Origin: Luteibacter pinisoli
GTDB lineage: Bacteria > Pseudomonadota > Gammaproteobacteria > Xanthomonadales > Rhodanobacteraceae
Length of the DNA stretch: 64,000 nucleotides
Assembly: GCF_006385595.1 (NCBI RefSeq)
Contig: NZ_CP041046.1
Location: 806,001 to 870,000, forward strand
Reading direction: 5' to 3'
How positions within the stretch are numbered: the first letter of the stretch is position 1; each line of letters begins with the position of its first letter. Positions 34,024 to 45,690 of this stretch are shown here, in pieces. The translations under genes were made by a program, and so were the position numbers. Under the pieces are notes generated by a model. It worked only from the letters and a program-made list of their open reading frames with translations. It did not search any database and was not told where the DNA came from.

Positions 34024-34335
34024 CCAGTGACACTGGCGCTCCGTGTGGTACGAGGCGTTCTTGTCCTGGTGGTTCTTCTGTACCTGGTTGCCGACGTAGC
34101 CGCCGGCCACGGCGCCACCGACGGTGGCCAGGGTCTTGCCCTTGCCGCCGCCCACCTGGTGGCCCAGCAGGCCACCGGCCACGGCGCCGACGCCGGTGCC
34201 GATCAGGCGGTTGTCATCCTTGGAATTGATTTCCTTTACCTGGACATCGCGGCACACCTGATGACGGGCCATGGCGGGCGTCGCAGCGCCGAAGGCGAGG
34301 GCGAAGCCGGCCAGGGCGATGAGGGGCTTGTTCAT
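34012..34335 (-). CDS. Glycine-zipper 2TM domain envelope protein
   Basis: 107 aa. A signal peptide (MNKPLIALAGFALAFGAATP, cut near AMA-RH) is followed by a Cys-containing segment. A glycine-zipper region comes next: IGTGVGAVAGGLLGHQVGGG and TVGGAVAGGYVGNQVQ, two GxxxG-rich hairpin helices of the Gly-zipper_2/SlyB-RcnB type. The polar tail ends in a second Cys (RQCHWVDD), which could pair with the first. It is probably outer-membrane or periplasmic. Its ATG overlaps the stop of the BrkB-family gene (ATGA), so it is translationally coupled to it. Confidence 0.87.
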   Translation of the reverse strand: MNKPLIALAGFALAFGAATPAMARHQVCRDVQVKEINSKDDNRLIGTGVGAVAGGLLGHQVGGGKGKTLATVGGAVAGGYVGNQVQKNHQDKNASYHTERQCHWVDD

Positions 34336-35279
34336 GACGGGTCCTCGTTATCAACGGATTTCAGGGATACCGCCGGGGTCGTGATGGAGGGGTCAACAAT
34401 GGCCGGATTTACCGGTCGGGTGGACATGGCGTATGGCCGCGGTTTAATTGGCGTGCCGCGCGCCTCGGCCACCGCCTCGGTCAGTTCCGCGCCCAGCAAC
34501 AGGATCAGGGCGGAGTAATACACCCACACCAGCAGTACCACGACGCCGCCGGCGGGGCCGTACGGGCCGCCGACATTGCTGCGCGCCAGGTAAATGCCGA
34601 TGGCGTATTTGCCCACCACGAAGAGCAGGGCGGTGAGCGAGGCGCCGATCACCGCGTCGCGCCACTCGATGATCGCGTCCGGCAGCACCTTGTAGATGGC
34701 ACCGAAGATCAGGATGAAGACCCCGAACGAAATGATCATCTCCAGCGCCTGCCAGCCCGTCGTGCCGCCGCGGACAAACACGGCGATCAGGGCGCTGGCC
34801 GAGAACGAAATCACCAGGAGGAAGGCCAGGGAGAGGAGCAGGCCAAGGGCATGCAGGCGGGCGCGCAGCCAGCCGAGGATGGCGTGGCTGGTGGGGCCGG
34901 GGCGTGGCTGCAGGCTCCACACGCGGTTGAGGGCGCCCTGGAGCTGGGCAAACACGGCCGAGGCGCCGATCAGGGTGACGCCAAGGCCGATCAGGCCGGC
35001 CATGCTGCCCACGCTGGGGCGCTGCTTGGCGTTCTCGATCACCAGCTTCACGGCATCCGACGCCCGGGCGCCGACCAGGCCGTTCAGGCCGTCCACCAGC
35101 TGGTTCTGCCATTCGGGGCGCAGCGAAGCCACCACCCAGAGCAGCAACACCAGCAGCGGGGCGAAGGAGAGGGCGGAATAGAAGGCGAGGGCGGCCGCGC
35201 GGGTCATCAGCTCGTCGTCGCTGAAGCCCTTCGCGGTGGTCTTTACCACCTGCCAGCCGAGGTTGATCCTGCGATGCAC
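34332..35279 (-). CDS. YihY/BrkB-family inner-membrane protein
   Basis: 315 aa with a GTG start at 35277-35279 and AAGGA upstream. About six membrane segments are present, with family landmarks: AAALAFYSALSFAPLLVLLL, LIGLGVTLIGASAVFAQLQGALNRVW, and the C-terminal GPYGPAGGVVVLLVWVYYSA followed by LLLGAELTEA. Once called ribonuclease BN by error, the family are inner-membrane proteins, some proposed as lipid transporters or flippases. It forms a two-gene unit with the coupled glycine-zipper protein. Confidence 0.9.
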   Translation of the reverse strand: MHRRINLGWQVVKTTAKGFSDDELMTRAAALAFYSALSFAPLLVLLLWVVASLRPEWQNQLVDGLNGLVGARASDAVKLVIENAKQRPSVGSMAGLIGLGVTLIGASAVFAQLQGALNRVWSLQPRPGPTSHAILGWLRARLHALGLLLSLAFLLVISFSASALIAVFVRGGTTGWQALEMIISFGVFILIFGAIYKVLPDAIIEWRDAVIGASLTALLFVVGKYAIGIYLARSNVGGPYGPAGGVVVLLVWVYYSALILLLGAELTEAVAEARGTPIKPRPYAMSTRPVNPAIVDPSITTPAVSLKSVDNEDPS

Positions 35280-35352
35280 CCGGGGGGTTCCTTTCGTTGG
35301 CTCAGCGACAGGGTGGGTGCTGGCGCGCGAAAAAAACGTGGACTGGGCGGCC

Positions 35353-36060
35353 TCAGGCCGCCACGTTCATCCGCTCGATGGCCGCCGGAATGGCCTCCGC
35401 GCCGCGTACCTCGATGACCCGGTCGGTCATGTTGAAGCCGGTGACCACCTCGTGGGCCCAGGTGCTGTGGTACGGCATGTAGACGCCCCAGCCGCCCAGT
35501 TCCACCACCGGGGCGATATCGGACTTGAGCGAATTGCCGACCATGGCGAAGCGGTCCGGCGTGACGTCGAACTCGCGGAACAGGCGCTCGTAGGCGGCCG
35601 GGTCCTTCTCCGAGACGATCTCAATCCGGTGGAAGACGTCGGCCAGGCCGCAGCGGGCCACCTTGTATTCCTGGTGGAAGAGGTCGCCCTTGGTGATCAG
35701 CACCACCCGGTGGGTTTCCGCCACGCGGTGCACGGCCTCGCGGATACCCGGGAGCAGTTCCACGGGGTGGGCGAGGACATCCTTGCCCAGGCGGACGATG
35801 CGGTGGATGTCACGGGCCTCGATCCGGCCATCGGTCAGCTCGATGGCCGACTCGATCATGGACAGGGCCATGCCCTTCGCGCCGTAGCCGAACAGCGCGA
35901 TATTGCCGCGTTCGGTGGCCAGGAGGCTGTCGCGCAGGCCGCCGCTGTCCAGGTCGATGTACTTGCCGAGGATGGCCTCGAAGGCATCCTGGGCGCGGTC
36001 GTAGAACTCCTGGCTGTGCCAGAGGGTGTCATCGCCGTCAAAGCCGATCAGGTCGATCAT
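35353..36060 (-). CDS. HAD-family hydrolase
   Basis: 235 aa. HAD motif I is FDGDDTLW (D8 nucleophile, D10 acid/base), motif II T in LITKGD (T-K-G), motif III K in the VSEKDP region, and motif IV the acidic residues in MVGNSLKSDI, where GNS replaces the commoner GDS. A helical C1-type cap lies at about 15-95. Small-molecule phosphatase activity is expected; the substrate is unknown. It is divergent from the CPXCG gene with 39 nt between starts, so the two promoters must overlap. Confidence 0.88.
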   Translation of the reverse strand: MIDLIGFDGDDTLWHSQEFYDRAQDAFEAILGKYIDLDSGGLRDSLLATERGNIALFGYGAKGMALSMIESAIELTDGRIEARDIHRIVRLGKDVLAHPVELLPGIREAVHRVAETHRVVLITKGDLFHQEYKVARCGLADVFHRIEIVSEKDPAAYERLFREFDVTPDRFAMVGNSLKSDIAPVVELGGWGVYMPYHSTWAHEVVTGFNMTDRVIEVRGAEAIPAAIERMNVAA

Positions 36061-36099
36061 GGGGGTATCTCTTGGAGCGCACCGCGCTAGGATAACGCC

Positions 36100-36291
36100 A
36101 TGTACGAATTCACTGATATCTCCTGTCCCTATTGCGGGGAAACCATCGAAGTGGCCGTGGACATTTCCGGCGGCAGCCAGACCTATATCGAGGATTGCCA
36201 GGTGTGTTGCCGGCCCATCGTCATGCGGCTGGTGGTGGACGAGGGCGACGAAAGCTTCGACCTCACGGCCAGCGCCGAGAACGACGGGTAA
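36100..36291 (+). CDS. CPXCG-motif small Cys-rich protein
   Basis: 63 aa. The CPYCG motif near the N-terminus (CPYCGETIEV) and a second CQVCCRP pair (about residues 33-37) form a four-Cys zinc ribbon. The tail is acidic (VVDEGDESFDL). It matches the conserved CPXCG-motif cysteine-rich protein family of unknown function in gammaproteobacteria. It is too small for an enzyme and is probably a zinc-binding adaptor. It converges on the OprB-like porin gene. Confidence 0.9.
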   Translation: MYEFTDISCPYCGETIEVAVDISGGSQTYIEDCQVCCRPIVMRLVVDEGDESFDLTASAENDG

Positions 36292-36292
36292 G

Positions 36293-36317
36293 AAAAAGGC
36301 CCGGGGGGAACCGGGCC
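36293..36317 (-). terminator. Terminator of the OprB-like porin gene
   Basis: The 7-bp G+C stem GGCCCGG / CCGGGCC has a 6-nt loop. On the minus strand it is followed by TTTTTCTT, giving a good intrinsic terminator for the porin transcript. On the plus strand only TTCTTT follows, so it works less well for the CPXCG gene. Confidence 0.85.
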
Positions 36318-36341
36318 AGATTCTTTAGCGCTGAAGATGGC

Positions 36342-37652
36342 TTAGAACGCGACGCTGGTCTTCAGGCCCAGCACGAATGCATCGTCACGCTTGTTGCTGC
36401 CGCCCGGATCCTTGATGTACTGAAGGTTCGGACGGATGGCGATCGACGGGATCGGCGACCAGCTGTAGAACACTTCCGTCACTTTCTCGTAGCCGTCGTT
36501 GACGATGGCTGCGTTGTCCGGGTTCAGCTGGTTGATCAGGCGCTGGTTCTTCGCGGCGTAGCCATTGGCGTACGACGCACCAAACGCGGCACCGATGAAG
36601 TCGTTCGGGCGATCGAAGATGCCCTTGTACTCCATGCCGAGCGAGATCTGGTTGTTCGTCGCCGACGTGGCGTGATCCGCCGAGGTGACATTGAGGAACA
36701 CCGTCGTACCCTTGCCACCGGCTTCGCCCGTGACCTGCTGCTGGAACGTGATCCACGCACCACGGCGCGAATCGTGCTGCAGCGGCGTGCCACCAAACTC
36801 GGCGAGCGGCTGGTGCTGCTCGTTGAGGTAGAGGTCGTTGCCGTTGGAGGTGTTGTACCAGACGCCGGCGCGGTACGAGCCGGGCAGGCCGTTGATCTTG
36901 GGCGTCCAGCCAAACTCAAGCGGAATCAGCGCACCGGTGGTACCGCTGGGAAAACCGGGCGTGAGGCCGTGATGCACCGCGTACGAATCATCCGCGTACT
37001 TCGGGTTCATCTGATACGCCGCCAGCTTCACGAAGGTGTCGCTGCTGGTGTTCAGCTTCAGCACCGTGGCCCACTGGCTGGTCGGCCAGTTGATCCAGTA
37101 GTCGCCGACGATGTTGCCGGGCTGAGCGCCGCAGAACGAAAGGTTCTGGAAGTCGCACGAGAACTGGTTGATGTCCTCGCCCACCGGCAGGCGGCCGATC
37201 TTCCACGAGAGCTTGTCATCGAAGAACTTCTGCTCGAGGGCGAAGATCGTCAGATGCCAGGTCTGGCCACGGCCATACACTTCCTGGATCAGCTGGTTGT
37301 TGCCGATGTTCGCATCCGCACCGATGTCGCGGCCGTTACGGTCGGTGACGACCATGGTGAACTTCGCACCTTCCCAGCCCCACAGTTTCTCCAGATCGAA
37401 CGCGGTGCCGAACTTCCACTGGTCGGTGTACCGCGTGATGTTACGCGTACCGCCGGAGTAGTTATGCGCCGCTTCGAAGCCGTAGCCAAAGTCGAACGTG
37501 ATGCCTTTGTCTGCAAGGCGCGTACGCTCGCCGCCCCAGTCACCAAACAGATACTTGCTGGTGGTCGCGTCGTCGGCATGGGCGGTGCCGGCGAACGCGA
37601 CACCCGCCAGGATCACTCCTGCGAGGTACCACTTAGTCAGATTCGTGATCAT
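36342..37652 (-). CDS. OprB-family carbohydrate-selective porin
   Basis: 436 aa, with GGGAGAAGGG upstream of the ATG at 37650-37652. A signal peptide (LAGVILAGVAFAGTAHA) is followed by the OprB start YLFGDWGGERTRLADKGITF and many amphipathic strands. It ends in the C-terminal Phe (LGLKTSVAF) required for outer-membrane assembly. OprB porins admit sugars. Directly downstream of mmsA and beside the inositol operon, it is likely the outer-membrane entry for inositol. The 122-nt gap holds TATAAA (minus strand, 37707-37712), so it may also have its own promoter. Confidence 0.92.
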   Translation of the reverse strand: MITNLTKWYLAGVILAGVAFAGTAHADDATTSKYLFGDWGGERTRLADKGITFDFGYGFEAAHNYSGGTRNITRYTDQWKFGTAFDLEKLWGWEGAKFTMVVTDRNGRDIGADANIGNNQLIQEVYGRGQTWHLTIFALEQKFFDDKLSWKIGRLPVGEDINQFSCDFQNLSFCGAQPGNIVGDYWINWPTSQWATVLKLNTSSDTFVKLAAYQMNPKYADDSYAVHHGLTPGFPSGTTGALIPLEFGWTPKINGLPGSYRAGVWYNTSNGNDLYLNEQHQPLAEFGGTPLQHDSRRGAWITFQQQVTGEAGGKGTTVFLNVTSADHATSATNNQISLGMEYKGIFDRPNDFIGAAFGASYANGYAAKNQRLINQLNPDNAAIVNDGYEKVTEVFYSWSPIPSIAIRPNLQYIKDPGGSNKRDDAFVLGLKTSVAF

Positions 37653-37774
37653 GAACCCTTCTCCCTGAAAACAGAAAAAATTACGCTTTTTCGTACTTGG
37701 TTTTTGTTTATATCAGTTGCGGCGCACCATCTTTTCCGTGTCCACAACCGGCGAAGCATATACGTTTTGTCGTA

Positions 37775-39298
37775 CTAATGCGTGGGCATCGCGAATTCTG
37801 CGCCAGCGCTTTCATCGTGGTTCAGCCAACGCTGGGTTACCGCCTTCTGCCGCGTGTAGAACCGCACGGACTCCGGGCCATGCGCGTGATGATCACCCAT
37901 GAGACTCTTCTTCCATCCACCAAAGCTGTGGAAGGCCATCGGTACAGGAATAGGGACATTGATGCCGATCATGCCGACCTGGACCCGGTGCGCAAACTCG
38001 CGCGCGACCTGTCCATCTCGCGTGAAGATGGCCGTGCCGTTGCCGTATTCGTGCTCGTCAACGAGCTTCAGGGCGCTTGCAAAATCGGGAACGCGGACCA
38101 CGCAGAGCACCGGTCCGAAGATCTCTTCCTTGTAGATTCGCATCGCCGGCGTGACGTGATCGAACAATGTGCCACCGACGAAGAAGCCTTGTTCGCAACC
38201 CGGCACCTGGTACCCGCGACCATCCACGACAAGCGTTGCGCCAGCGGCTTCGCCGTCGTCGATGTAGCCGGTGATGCGATCGCGATGCACCGCCGTCACC
38301 ACCGGGCCCATCTCCACGGATTCGTCCAGGCCGTGGCCAACACGCAGCGATTCAACGCGCGGCTTCAGCGTCGCTACAAGGGTGTCGGCCGTCGCTTCAC
38401 CCACGACGACGGCGACCGAGATGGCCATGCAACGCTCACCCGCCGCGCCATAGCCCGCGCCCATCAGTGCATCCGCCGTTTTGTCCAGGTCCGCATCGGG
38501 CATCACGATCATATGGTTCTTCGCCCCACCCAGGGCTTGTACGCGCTTGCCCTTGGCGGTGCCGCGGGCATAGATGTACTCGGCAATCGGCGTGGATCCG
38601 ACAAAGCTGACGGCGCGCACCAGCGAATGATCGAGCAGGGCGTCCACGGCGGTCTTGTCGCCATGGACCACGTTGAACACGCCATCTGGCAAGCCGGCTT
38701 CCTTGAGAAGCATCGCAAGTTCAACCGCCAGTGACGGGTCGCGCTCGGAAGGCTTTAATACGAAGGTGTTACCGCAGGCGATGGCCATGGGGAACATCCA
38801 CAGCGGCACCATCGCCGGGAAATTGAATGGCGTGATGCCGACGCACACACCGATGGCCTGACGCATCGTCCAGGCGTCGATGCCGTTGGCGATCTGCTCG
38901 GTGTACTCACCCTTGAGCAGCTCCGGGATGCCGCACGCATACTCCACCACTTCGAGGCCGCGGACGATTTCGCCCACCGCATCGGAAAGCACCTTGCCGT
39001 GTTCGTCCACGATGATGCGGGCGAGGCGGTCCAGGTCGCGTTCGATCAGGTTCTTCAAGCGGAACATCACGCGTGCGCGCTTGAGCGGCGGCGTCTCCGA
39101 CCAGGCGCGGAAGGCGTGGTGGGCGCTCTGCACGGCGGCGTCCACGTCGGCGACGGAGGCGAGGTCCACCTCGGCGGCGACGCGGCCACTGGCGGGGTTG
39201 TAGACCGGCGCGGTGCCTGCAGGGGCGCCGGCATATGCCTTGCCGGCGATGTAGTGGCCAATGCGGTAGAGCGTGGTGGTGTCAGGCTGGGCGGACAT
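37775..39298 (-). CDS. mmsA: Methylmalonate/malonate-semialdehyde dehydrogenase (CoA-acylating)
   Basis: 507 aa ALDH fold. The motifs are GITPFNFPAMVPLWMFPMAI, the NAD-binding FVGSTPIAEYIY, and catalytic Cys in GAGYGAAGERCMAIS. Length and motifs fit MmsA/IolA, which converts malonate semialdehyde (the last inositol intermediate) or methylmalonate semialdehyde to acetyl- or propionyl-CoA. It is the last enzyme gene of the minus-strand inositol operon, 27 nt after iolB. IolA is the same enzyme under its inositol name. Confidence 0.95.
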   Translation of the reverse strand: MSAQPDTTTLYRIGHYIAGKAYAGAPAGTAPVYNPASGRVAAEVDLASVADVDAAVQSAHHAFRAWSETPPLKRARVMFRLKNLIERDLDRLARIIVDEHGKVLSDAVGEIVRGLEVVEYACGIPELLKGEYTEQIANGIDAWTMRQAIGVCVGITPFNFPAMVPLWMFPMAIACGNTFVLKPSERDPSLAVELAMLLKEAGLPDGVFNVVHGDKTAVDALLDHSLVRAVSFVGSTPIAEYIYARGTAKGKRVQALGGAKNHMIVMPDADLDKTADALMGAGYGAAGERCMAISVAVVVGEATADTLVATLKPRVESLRVGHGLDESVEMGPVVTAVHRDRITGYIDDGEAAGATLVVDGRGYQVPGCEQGFFVGGTLFDHVTPAMRIYKEEIFGPVLCVVRVPDFASALKLVDEHEYGNGTAIFTRDGQVAREFAHRVQVGMIGINVPIPVPMAFHSFGGWKKSLMGDHHAHGPESVRFYTRQKAVTQRWLNHDESAGAEFAMPTH

Positions 39299-39325
39299 GG
39301 TGGCTGCTTCTCCGGTGACGCGCGC

Positions 39326-40123
39326 TCAGCGCGCGATCATCCATTCGTGGGCGGGGTCGTTGTGGAAGTGCCATGCGCGGCGGGGGCCCGCCATGACATT
39401 GAGGTAGTAGCCGCGGTAGCCATGCGGCATCACCACCGGGTGGTAGCCGCGCGGCACCATCACCACGTCGTGGTCGCCCACGGCCATGGATTCATCGATG
39501 TCGCGCTCATCGGTATAGACGCGCTGGAACGCAAAACCTTGCGGTGGGTCGATGCGGTGGTAGTAGGTTTCCTCCAGCACGCTTTCGTCCGGCAGGTTGT
39601 CGGTGTCGTGCTTGTGCGGCGGGTAGCTGGAGGAATGGCCGGCCGGCGTGAGTACCTCGACCACCAGCAGGGACTCGGCGGGCTCGGTCTCGGGGAGGAT
39701 GTCGCACACGTAGCGCGTGTTGGCGCCCGTGCCGCGCACCGAGCGCTTCATGCTCTCCGGCGCGATGAGCCGGACGTCAAACCGGCCTGTCGCCGGGGCC
39801 GAGGCGAGGGCGAGCTCGGCGTCGTCGTGCGCGGTGATGGTGAACGTCGATGCGGGTGGTGCGTAGATGGCGTGCGGCGAGCGATCGTCGAAGACGCTGG
39901 CGCGTCCGCCGAGCTGTTTCCATGCCTGCCCGGCCACGGCGACGTCCACGGTGCCGGTCAACACGACCAGGCAGCCCTCGCGATCGGTCGGAAGCGTGAT
40001 CGTGGTGGTTTCGCCCGCGGCAAGGCGCCGCGCTTCGAAACCGACGTGTTTCCAGTGCGCGGATTCGGGCGTCACCGTGACGATGGCTTCGCCGCGCGGC
40101 GCGGATTTCACCAGGAGGCTCAT
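39326..40123 (-). CDS. iolB: 5-deoxy-glucuronate isomerase IolB
   Basis: 265 aa from ATG 40121-40123, overlapping the stop of iolE by 4 nt. It is a bicupin with metal-binding YPPHKHDTD and a conserved Glu in ESVLEETYYHRI, then VPRGYHPVVMPHGYRGYYLN and the closing WHFHNDPAHEWM, all hallmarks of IolB. It isomerises 5-deoxy-D-glucuronate to 2-deoxy-5-keto-D-gluconate, the substrate of IolC. The length (about 265-270) is normal. Confidence 0.96.
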   Translation of the reverse strand: MSLLVKSAPRGEAIVTVTPESAHWKHVGFEARRLAAGETTTITLPTDREGCLVVLTGTVDVAVAGQAWKQLGGRASVFDDRSPHAIYAPPASTFTITAHDDAELALASAPATGRFDVRLIAPESMKRSVRGTGANTRYVCDILPETEPAESLLVVEVLTPAGHSSSYPPHKHDTDNLPDESVLEETYYHRIDPPQGFAFQRVYTDERDIDESMAVGDHDVVMVPRGYHPVVMPHGYRGYYLNVMAGPRRAWHFHNDPAHEWMIAR

Positions 40124-41024
40124 GCGACCTCCTCCACCGGTGCGCGGTCGAGCAGCGTGCGCAGCGTCCGATAGCCCTTCTCGGCGTACTCGTAGCTTGG
40201 CGCCACGCTGGGATCCTGCTCGGCTTCCACCACCAGCCAGCCGCGGTAGTCGTGGGCCTTGAGCCGGGCGATGATCCCGGCGAAGTCGATCACGCCGTCG
40301 CCGGGCACGGTAAACGCGCCATTGAGCACGGATTCGAGGAAGGTCCAGTGGCGGTTGCGTGCCATGCGGACCACGCCGGGGCGCACGTCCTTGCAATGCA
40401 CGTGGCAGATGCGCGCGATGTGCCTGTCGAGCACGGCGAGGGGATCGCCGCCGCCGAAATAGGTGTGTCCGCTGTCGAAGAGCAGGCCGACTTCCTCGCC
40501 GGTGTTGGCCATGAGCTGGTCGACATCGTCGGGGGATTCGACGTACGCGCCCATGTGGTGGTGATACGCGAGGCGCACGCCGTGGGAGAGCGTGAAGCGG
40601 GCGAATTCGGTGAGGTTTTCGCCGTAGCGCTTCCAGTCGTCCGCCGTACGGAAGCGCGGGCGCTTGTACAGCGGCTGCGGCTCACCCTGGATGGCGTTGG
40701 CCACCTCGCCGTAGACCATCACCTTGCAGCCGTGTTCGGCGAGCAGGCGCAGATGCTTGCCGACGGCAAGGTTTTCTTCCTTTGCCGGCCGGACGGCGGC
40801 GCGGCCGGAGTACCAGCCACTGACCACGTCCAGGCCATAGCCGGCCATCAGCTCGCGCAGCGCCTCGGGTTCCTTCGGGAATTTGTTGCCGAGCTCAAAG
40901 CCCTCGTAGCCGATGGCCTTGCCTTCGCTCAGCGCCGTGGACAACGGGGTTTCCCCGCCCAGCGAGGGCAGGTCGTCGTTGCTCCATGAGATCGGGTTGA
41001 TGCCGATGCGGATGGGATCATTCT

Positions 41025-41028
<4 letters not shown>
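40120..41028 (-). CDS. iolE: myo-Inosose-2 dehydratase IolE
   Basis: 302 aa TIM-barrel of the xylose-isomerase-like AP2E family. The motifs are IGINPISWSNDDLPSLGG, YEGFELGNKFP, AYHHHMGAYVE, LLFDSGHTYFGGGDP and HVHCKDVRP, providing Glu, His and Asp metal ligands. It dehydrates 2-keto-myo-inositol to the 3,5/4-trihydroxycyclohexane-1,2-dione. Both ends overlap neighbours by 4 nt, as expected for a coupled operon. Confidence 0.96.
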
Positions 41029-42904
<1,876 letters not shown>

Positions 42905-42908
<4 letters not shown>

Positions 42909-44875
42909 GCGACTGCGCCTTCCTTCACCGGGCTGTGGGTATTCCGCCCCGCGCCTTGCTGCCAGGCCTGGATCATGGCCTCGAAGGCGGCACGCGCCTG
43001 GTCAACCAGCGCGGCGTCGTCGATCTGTCCGGCCAGCCAGGCTTTCGACGGCTCGCTGAACAAGGTGCGGCCTACCGCAAACCCGCGGCAGCTGCGGCTG
43101 CTGGCGGCATCGGCGAACCCCGCGGCCAGTGAAGCGGCCGGTGCGTTCAGACCCAGCAGCAACACGCCACGGCAGTACGGGTCGCGCTCTTCGATCAGTG
43201 CATCGATGGCGGCCCACGCGCCGCTTGCCGGTGGGCACAGCTTCCACCAGTCCGGGCGGATGCCCAGGTTGTAGATGCGCTTCATCGAGCGCAGCACCCG
43301 TTCGTCGCGCGCCTGGCCGGTACAACCCGGCGGGATGACTTCGAGCAGCAGTTCGTGGCCGCTGAGCTTTGCCGCGTCGTACAGGGCCAGGAGCTGGGTT
43401 TCCTGTTCCATGCGGTGCATGGGGTCGGCATCCGGGTCGTACTGCACCAGGCACTTGATCACATGCTCGCGCGGCCAGCTCACCAGCTGGCTGCCGATGG
43501 AGCGGCCACGTTCGAATTCGAGCGGGTTGGAGCCAGGCACCTCGACCGGCCGGCCGATCCACCAGCCGCGGCCGGTGGCGGCGTTCAGCGCGTCCTGGCC
43601 GTAGCGGTCGTCGAGCAGCAGGCCCACGTGGCCTTCGAGCCCGTTGGCGCGTTCGGTCGCGGCCACGGCTTCCACCAGCAGCGTCTTCAGCCGCGGCAGC
43701 CGTGATTCATCGGCGCCCACTTCGCGGGCCAGTTCGAAGAACGGCGTGCGATGGTCGAACGCGAAGACGTAAAGCTCGTTCCACGCCTTGCGCGGGATCG
43801 CCGTGCGGTGGAGGTGGGAGAGTTCCGCATCGAGGTCCGGACGGGCGATGCCGCCTTCGCGCGAGAGGAAGGCGTTGAGTTCGGCGCGGCCCGGCATGGC
43901 CGGCGCGCAGGCGTGGCGGGAGACCACGATGGCGCCGCAGGCGTTGGCCCAGGCACACGCGCGTTCGATGGTTTCGCCGCTCAGCCAGCCCGCGAGGAAG
44001 CCCGACAGGAACGCGTCGCCGGCGCCGAGGACGTTGAGGACTTCGACACGGGCGCCGCGATACGTGGGGGCATCGTCGATATGCGCCGGGATCGGGCCAT
44101 CGATGACCGAGCAGCCCAGCGGCCCGCGCTTAACCACCAGCGTGGCCGCCGTCACGGCACGCACAGCGCGTAGCGCGGTGAGCAGGTCCTCGTCACCGCC
44201 GGCAATGTGGAACTCTTCTTCCGTGCCGACCACCAGGTCGAAGGACGGCAGGATCGCCTGCAGGTCGCGGGTGACGCGGTCCGCGGCGACGAAGCGCTGC
44301 TCGCCGTTGCCGCGGCCGGTAAGGCCCCACAGCACTGGGCGATAGTCGATGTCGAGGACGGTGCGCACCTCATGCTGGCGCGCCAGGGCGAGGGCGCGCT
44401 GGCTGGCGGCGAGGACGCCGGGCTGCGACAGGTGCGTGCCGGTGATCGCCAAAGCACGGCAGCGGGCGATGAAGGCCTCGTCGATATCGCTGGCATCGAG
44501 CGCCATGTCGGCGCAGTTTTCGCGATAGAACAACAGCGGGAAGGTGCTGCTGTCCTTGATGCCGAGGATGGCCAGCGCGGTCAGCCGGTCCGGATCGACC
44601 TTGACCTGGCTGACGTCGGCGCCTTCGCGCGCGAGGGTTTCCAGCAGGAAGGTGCCCATCTGGTCGTCGCCGACGCGGGAGAGCATGGCCGAATGCAGGC
44701 CGAGGCGCGCGGTGCCGAAGGCCACGTTGGCCGACGAGCCGCCCAGGTACTTGGCGAAGCTGGTGACGTCTTCCAGGCGGGCGCCGATCTGCTGCGCATA
44801 GAGATCCACCGCGAGCCGGCCGAGGCAGGCGACGTCGATGGGGCGGGAGGTGGAACGGGGCAGGGGACTACGCAT
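42905..44875 (-). CDS. iolC: Bifunctional IolC kinase fused to a DUF2090 aldolase-like domain
   Basis: 656 aa. Residues 1-330 are a PfkB kinase: IDVACLGRLAVDLYAQQIGA, GGSSANVAFGTARLG, and the catalytic VLNVLGAGDAFLSGFLAGW. Residues about 345-640 are a DUF2090 domain (YVFAFDHRTPFFELAREVG; GLLLDDRYGQDALNAATGRG; LLLEVIPPGCTGQ), a TIM-barrel related to class I aldolases. The kinase makes 2-deoxy-5-keto-gluconate-6-phosphate, and the second domain would replace IolJ, cleaving it to DHAP and malonate semialdehyde. No separate iolJ is present, which supports the fusion being bifunctional. Confidence 0.93.
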
Positions 44876-44890
44876 AGGTATGTGTGTTCT

Positions 44891-45679
44891 TCAGGCCGCG
44901 CGGCCTTCCAGTTCATCGACCAGGCTCTGGATCTCGGTGCCGCCAGCCATCATGTCCAGCACTTCTTCCTTCGTGATATCGGTTTTGGCGAAGGTGCCCA
45001 TGGACTGGCCGCGGTTGAGCAGCGTGAAGCTGTCCGCGATCGGGTAAGCGTGGTGCACGTTGTGCGTGATGAAGATGACGGAGATGCCGCGCTCGCGGGC
45101 CTTGTGGATCAGCTTCAGCACGTTGCAGCTCTGCTTCACGCCGAGCGCCGCGGTGGGCTCGTCGAGAATGAGCACCTTGGCGCCGAAATGGATGGCGCGG
45201 GCGATGGCCAGGCACTGCCGCTCACCGCCGGACATGGTGCCGACCGGCTGGCTGGCGTCGCGTACGTGGATGCCCATCTCGGCCAGCTTTTCGCGCGCGG
45301 TGTCGTTGGCGTACTTCATGTCCAGCACGTTGAGCACGCCCAGCACGCGACGGCGGGGCTCGCGGCCGGCGAAGAAGTTGCGCGCCACGCTCATCAGCGG
45401 CACGAGGGCCAGGTCCTGGTAGACGGTGGCGATGCCACGATCCAGCGCTTCGCGTGGCGAGTTGAAACGGACGGATTCGCCCTCCACCCGGTATTCGCCC
45501 TGGCTGGGCTGGTGCACGCCGGCCAGGGTCTTGATCAGGGTGGACTTGCCGGCGCCGTTATCGCCGAGAAGGCAGTGGACCTCACCGCGCTTCAGCCTCA
45601 GCGTGACGCCCTGCAGGGCGATCACCGTGCCGAAGAACTTGCTGACGTTGTCCAGTTCGAGGATGTAATCGCTAGCCAT
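44891..45679 (-). CDS. Inositol ABC importer, ATP-binding protein
   Basis: 262 aa from ATG 45677-45679, with GAGG upstream. It is a single ABC domain with Walker A GDNGAGKST, signature MSGGERQ and Walker B KVLILDEPTAA, with switch His in FITHNVHHAY. This is a half-length relative of sugar ATPases such as RbsA, which carry two domains. Here one is enough because the pump is of the FrcA type with a homodimeric ATPase. It sits between the permease and iolC, so inositol is the probable cargo. Confidence 0.92.
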   Translation of the reverse strand: MASDYILELDNVSKFFGTVIALQGVTLRLKRGEVHCLLGDNGAGKSTLIKTLAGVHQPSQGEYRVEGESVRFNSPREALDRGIATVYQDLALVPLMSVARNFFAGREPRRRVLGVLNVLDMKYANDTAREKLAEMGIHVRDASQPVGTMSGGERQCLAIARAIHFGAKVLILDEPTAALGVKQSCNVLKLIHKARERGISVIFITHNVHHAYPIADSFTLLNRGQSMGTFAKTDITKEEVLDMMAGGTEIQSLVDELEGRAA

Positions 45680-45690
45680 GGACGGATCCC

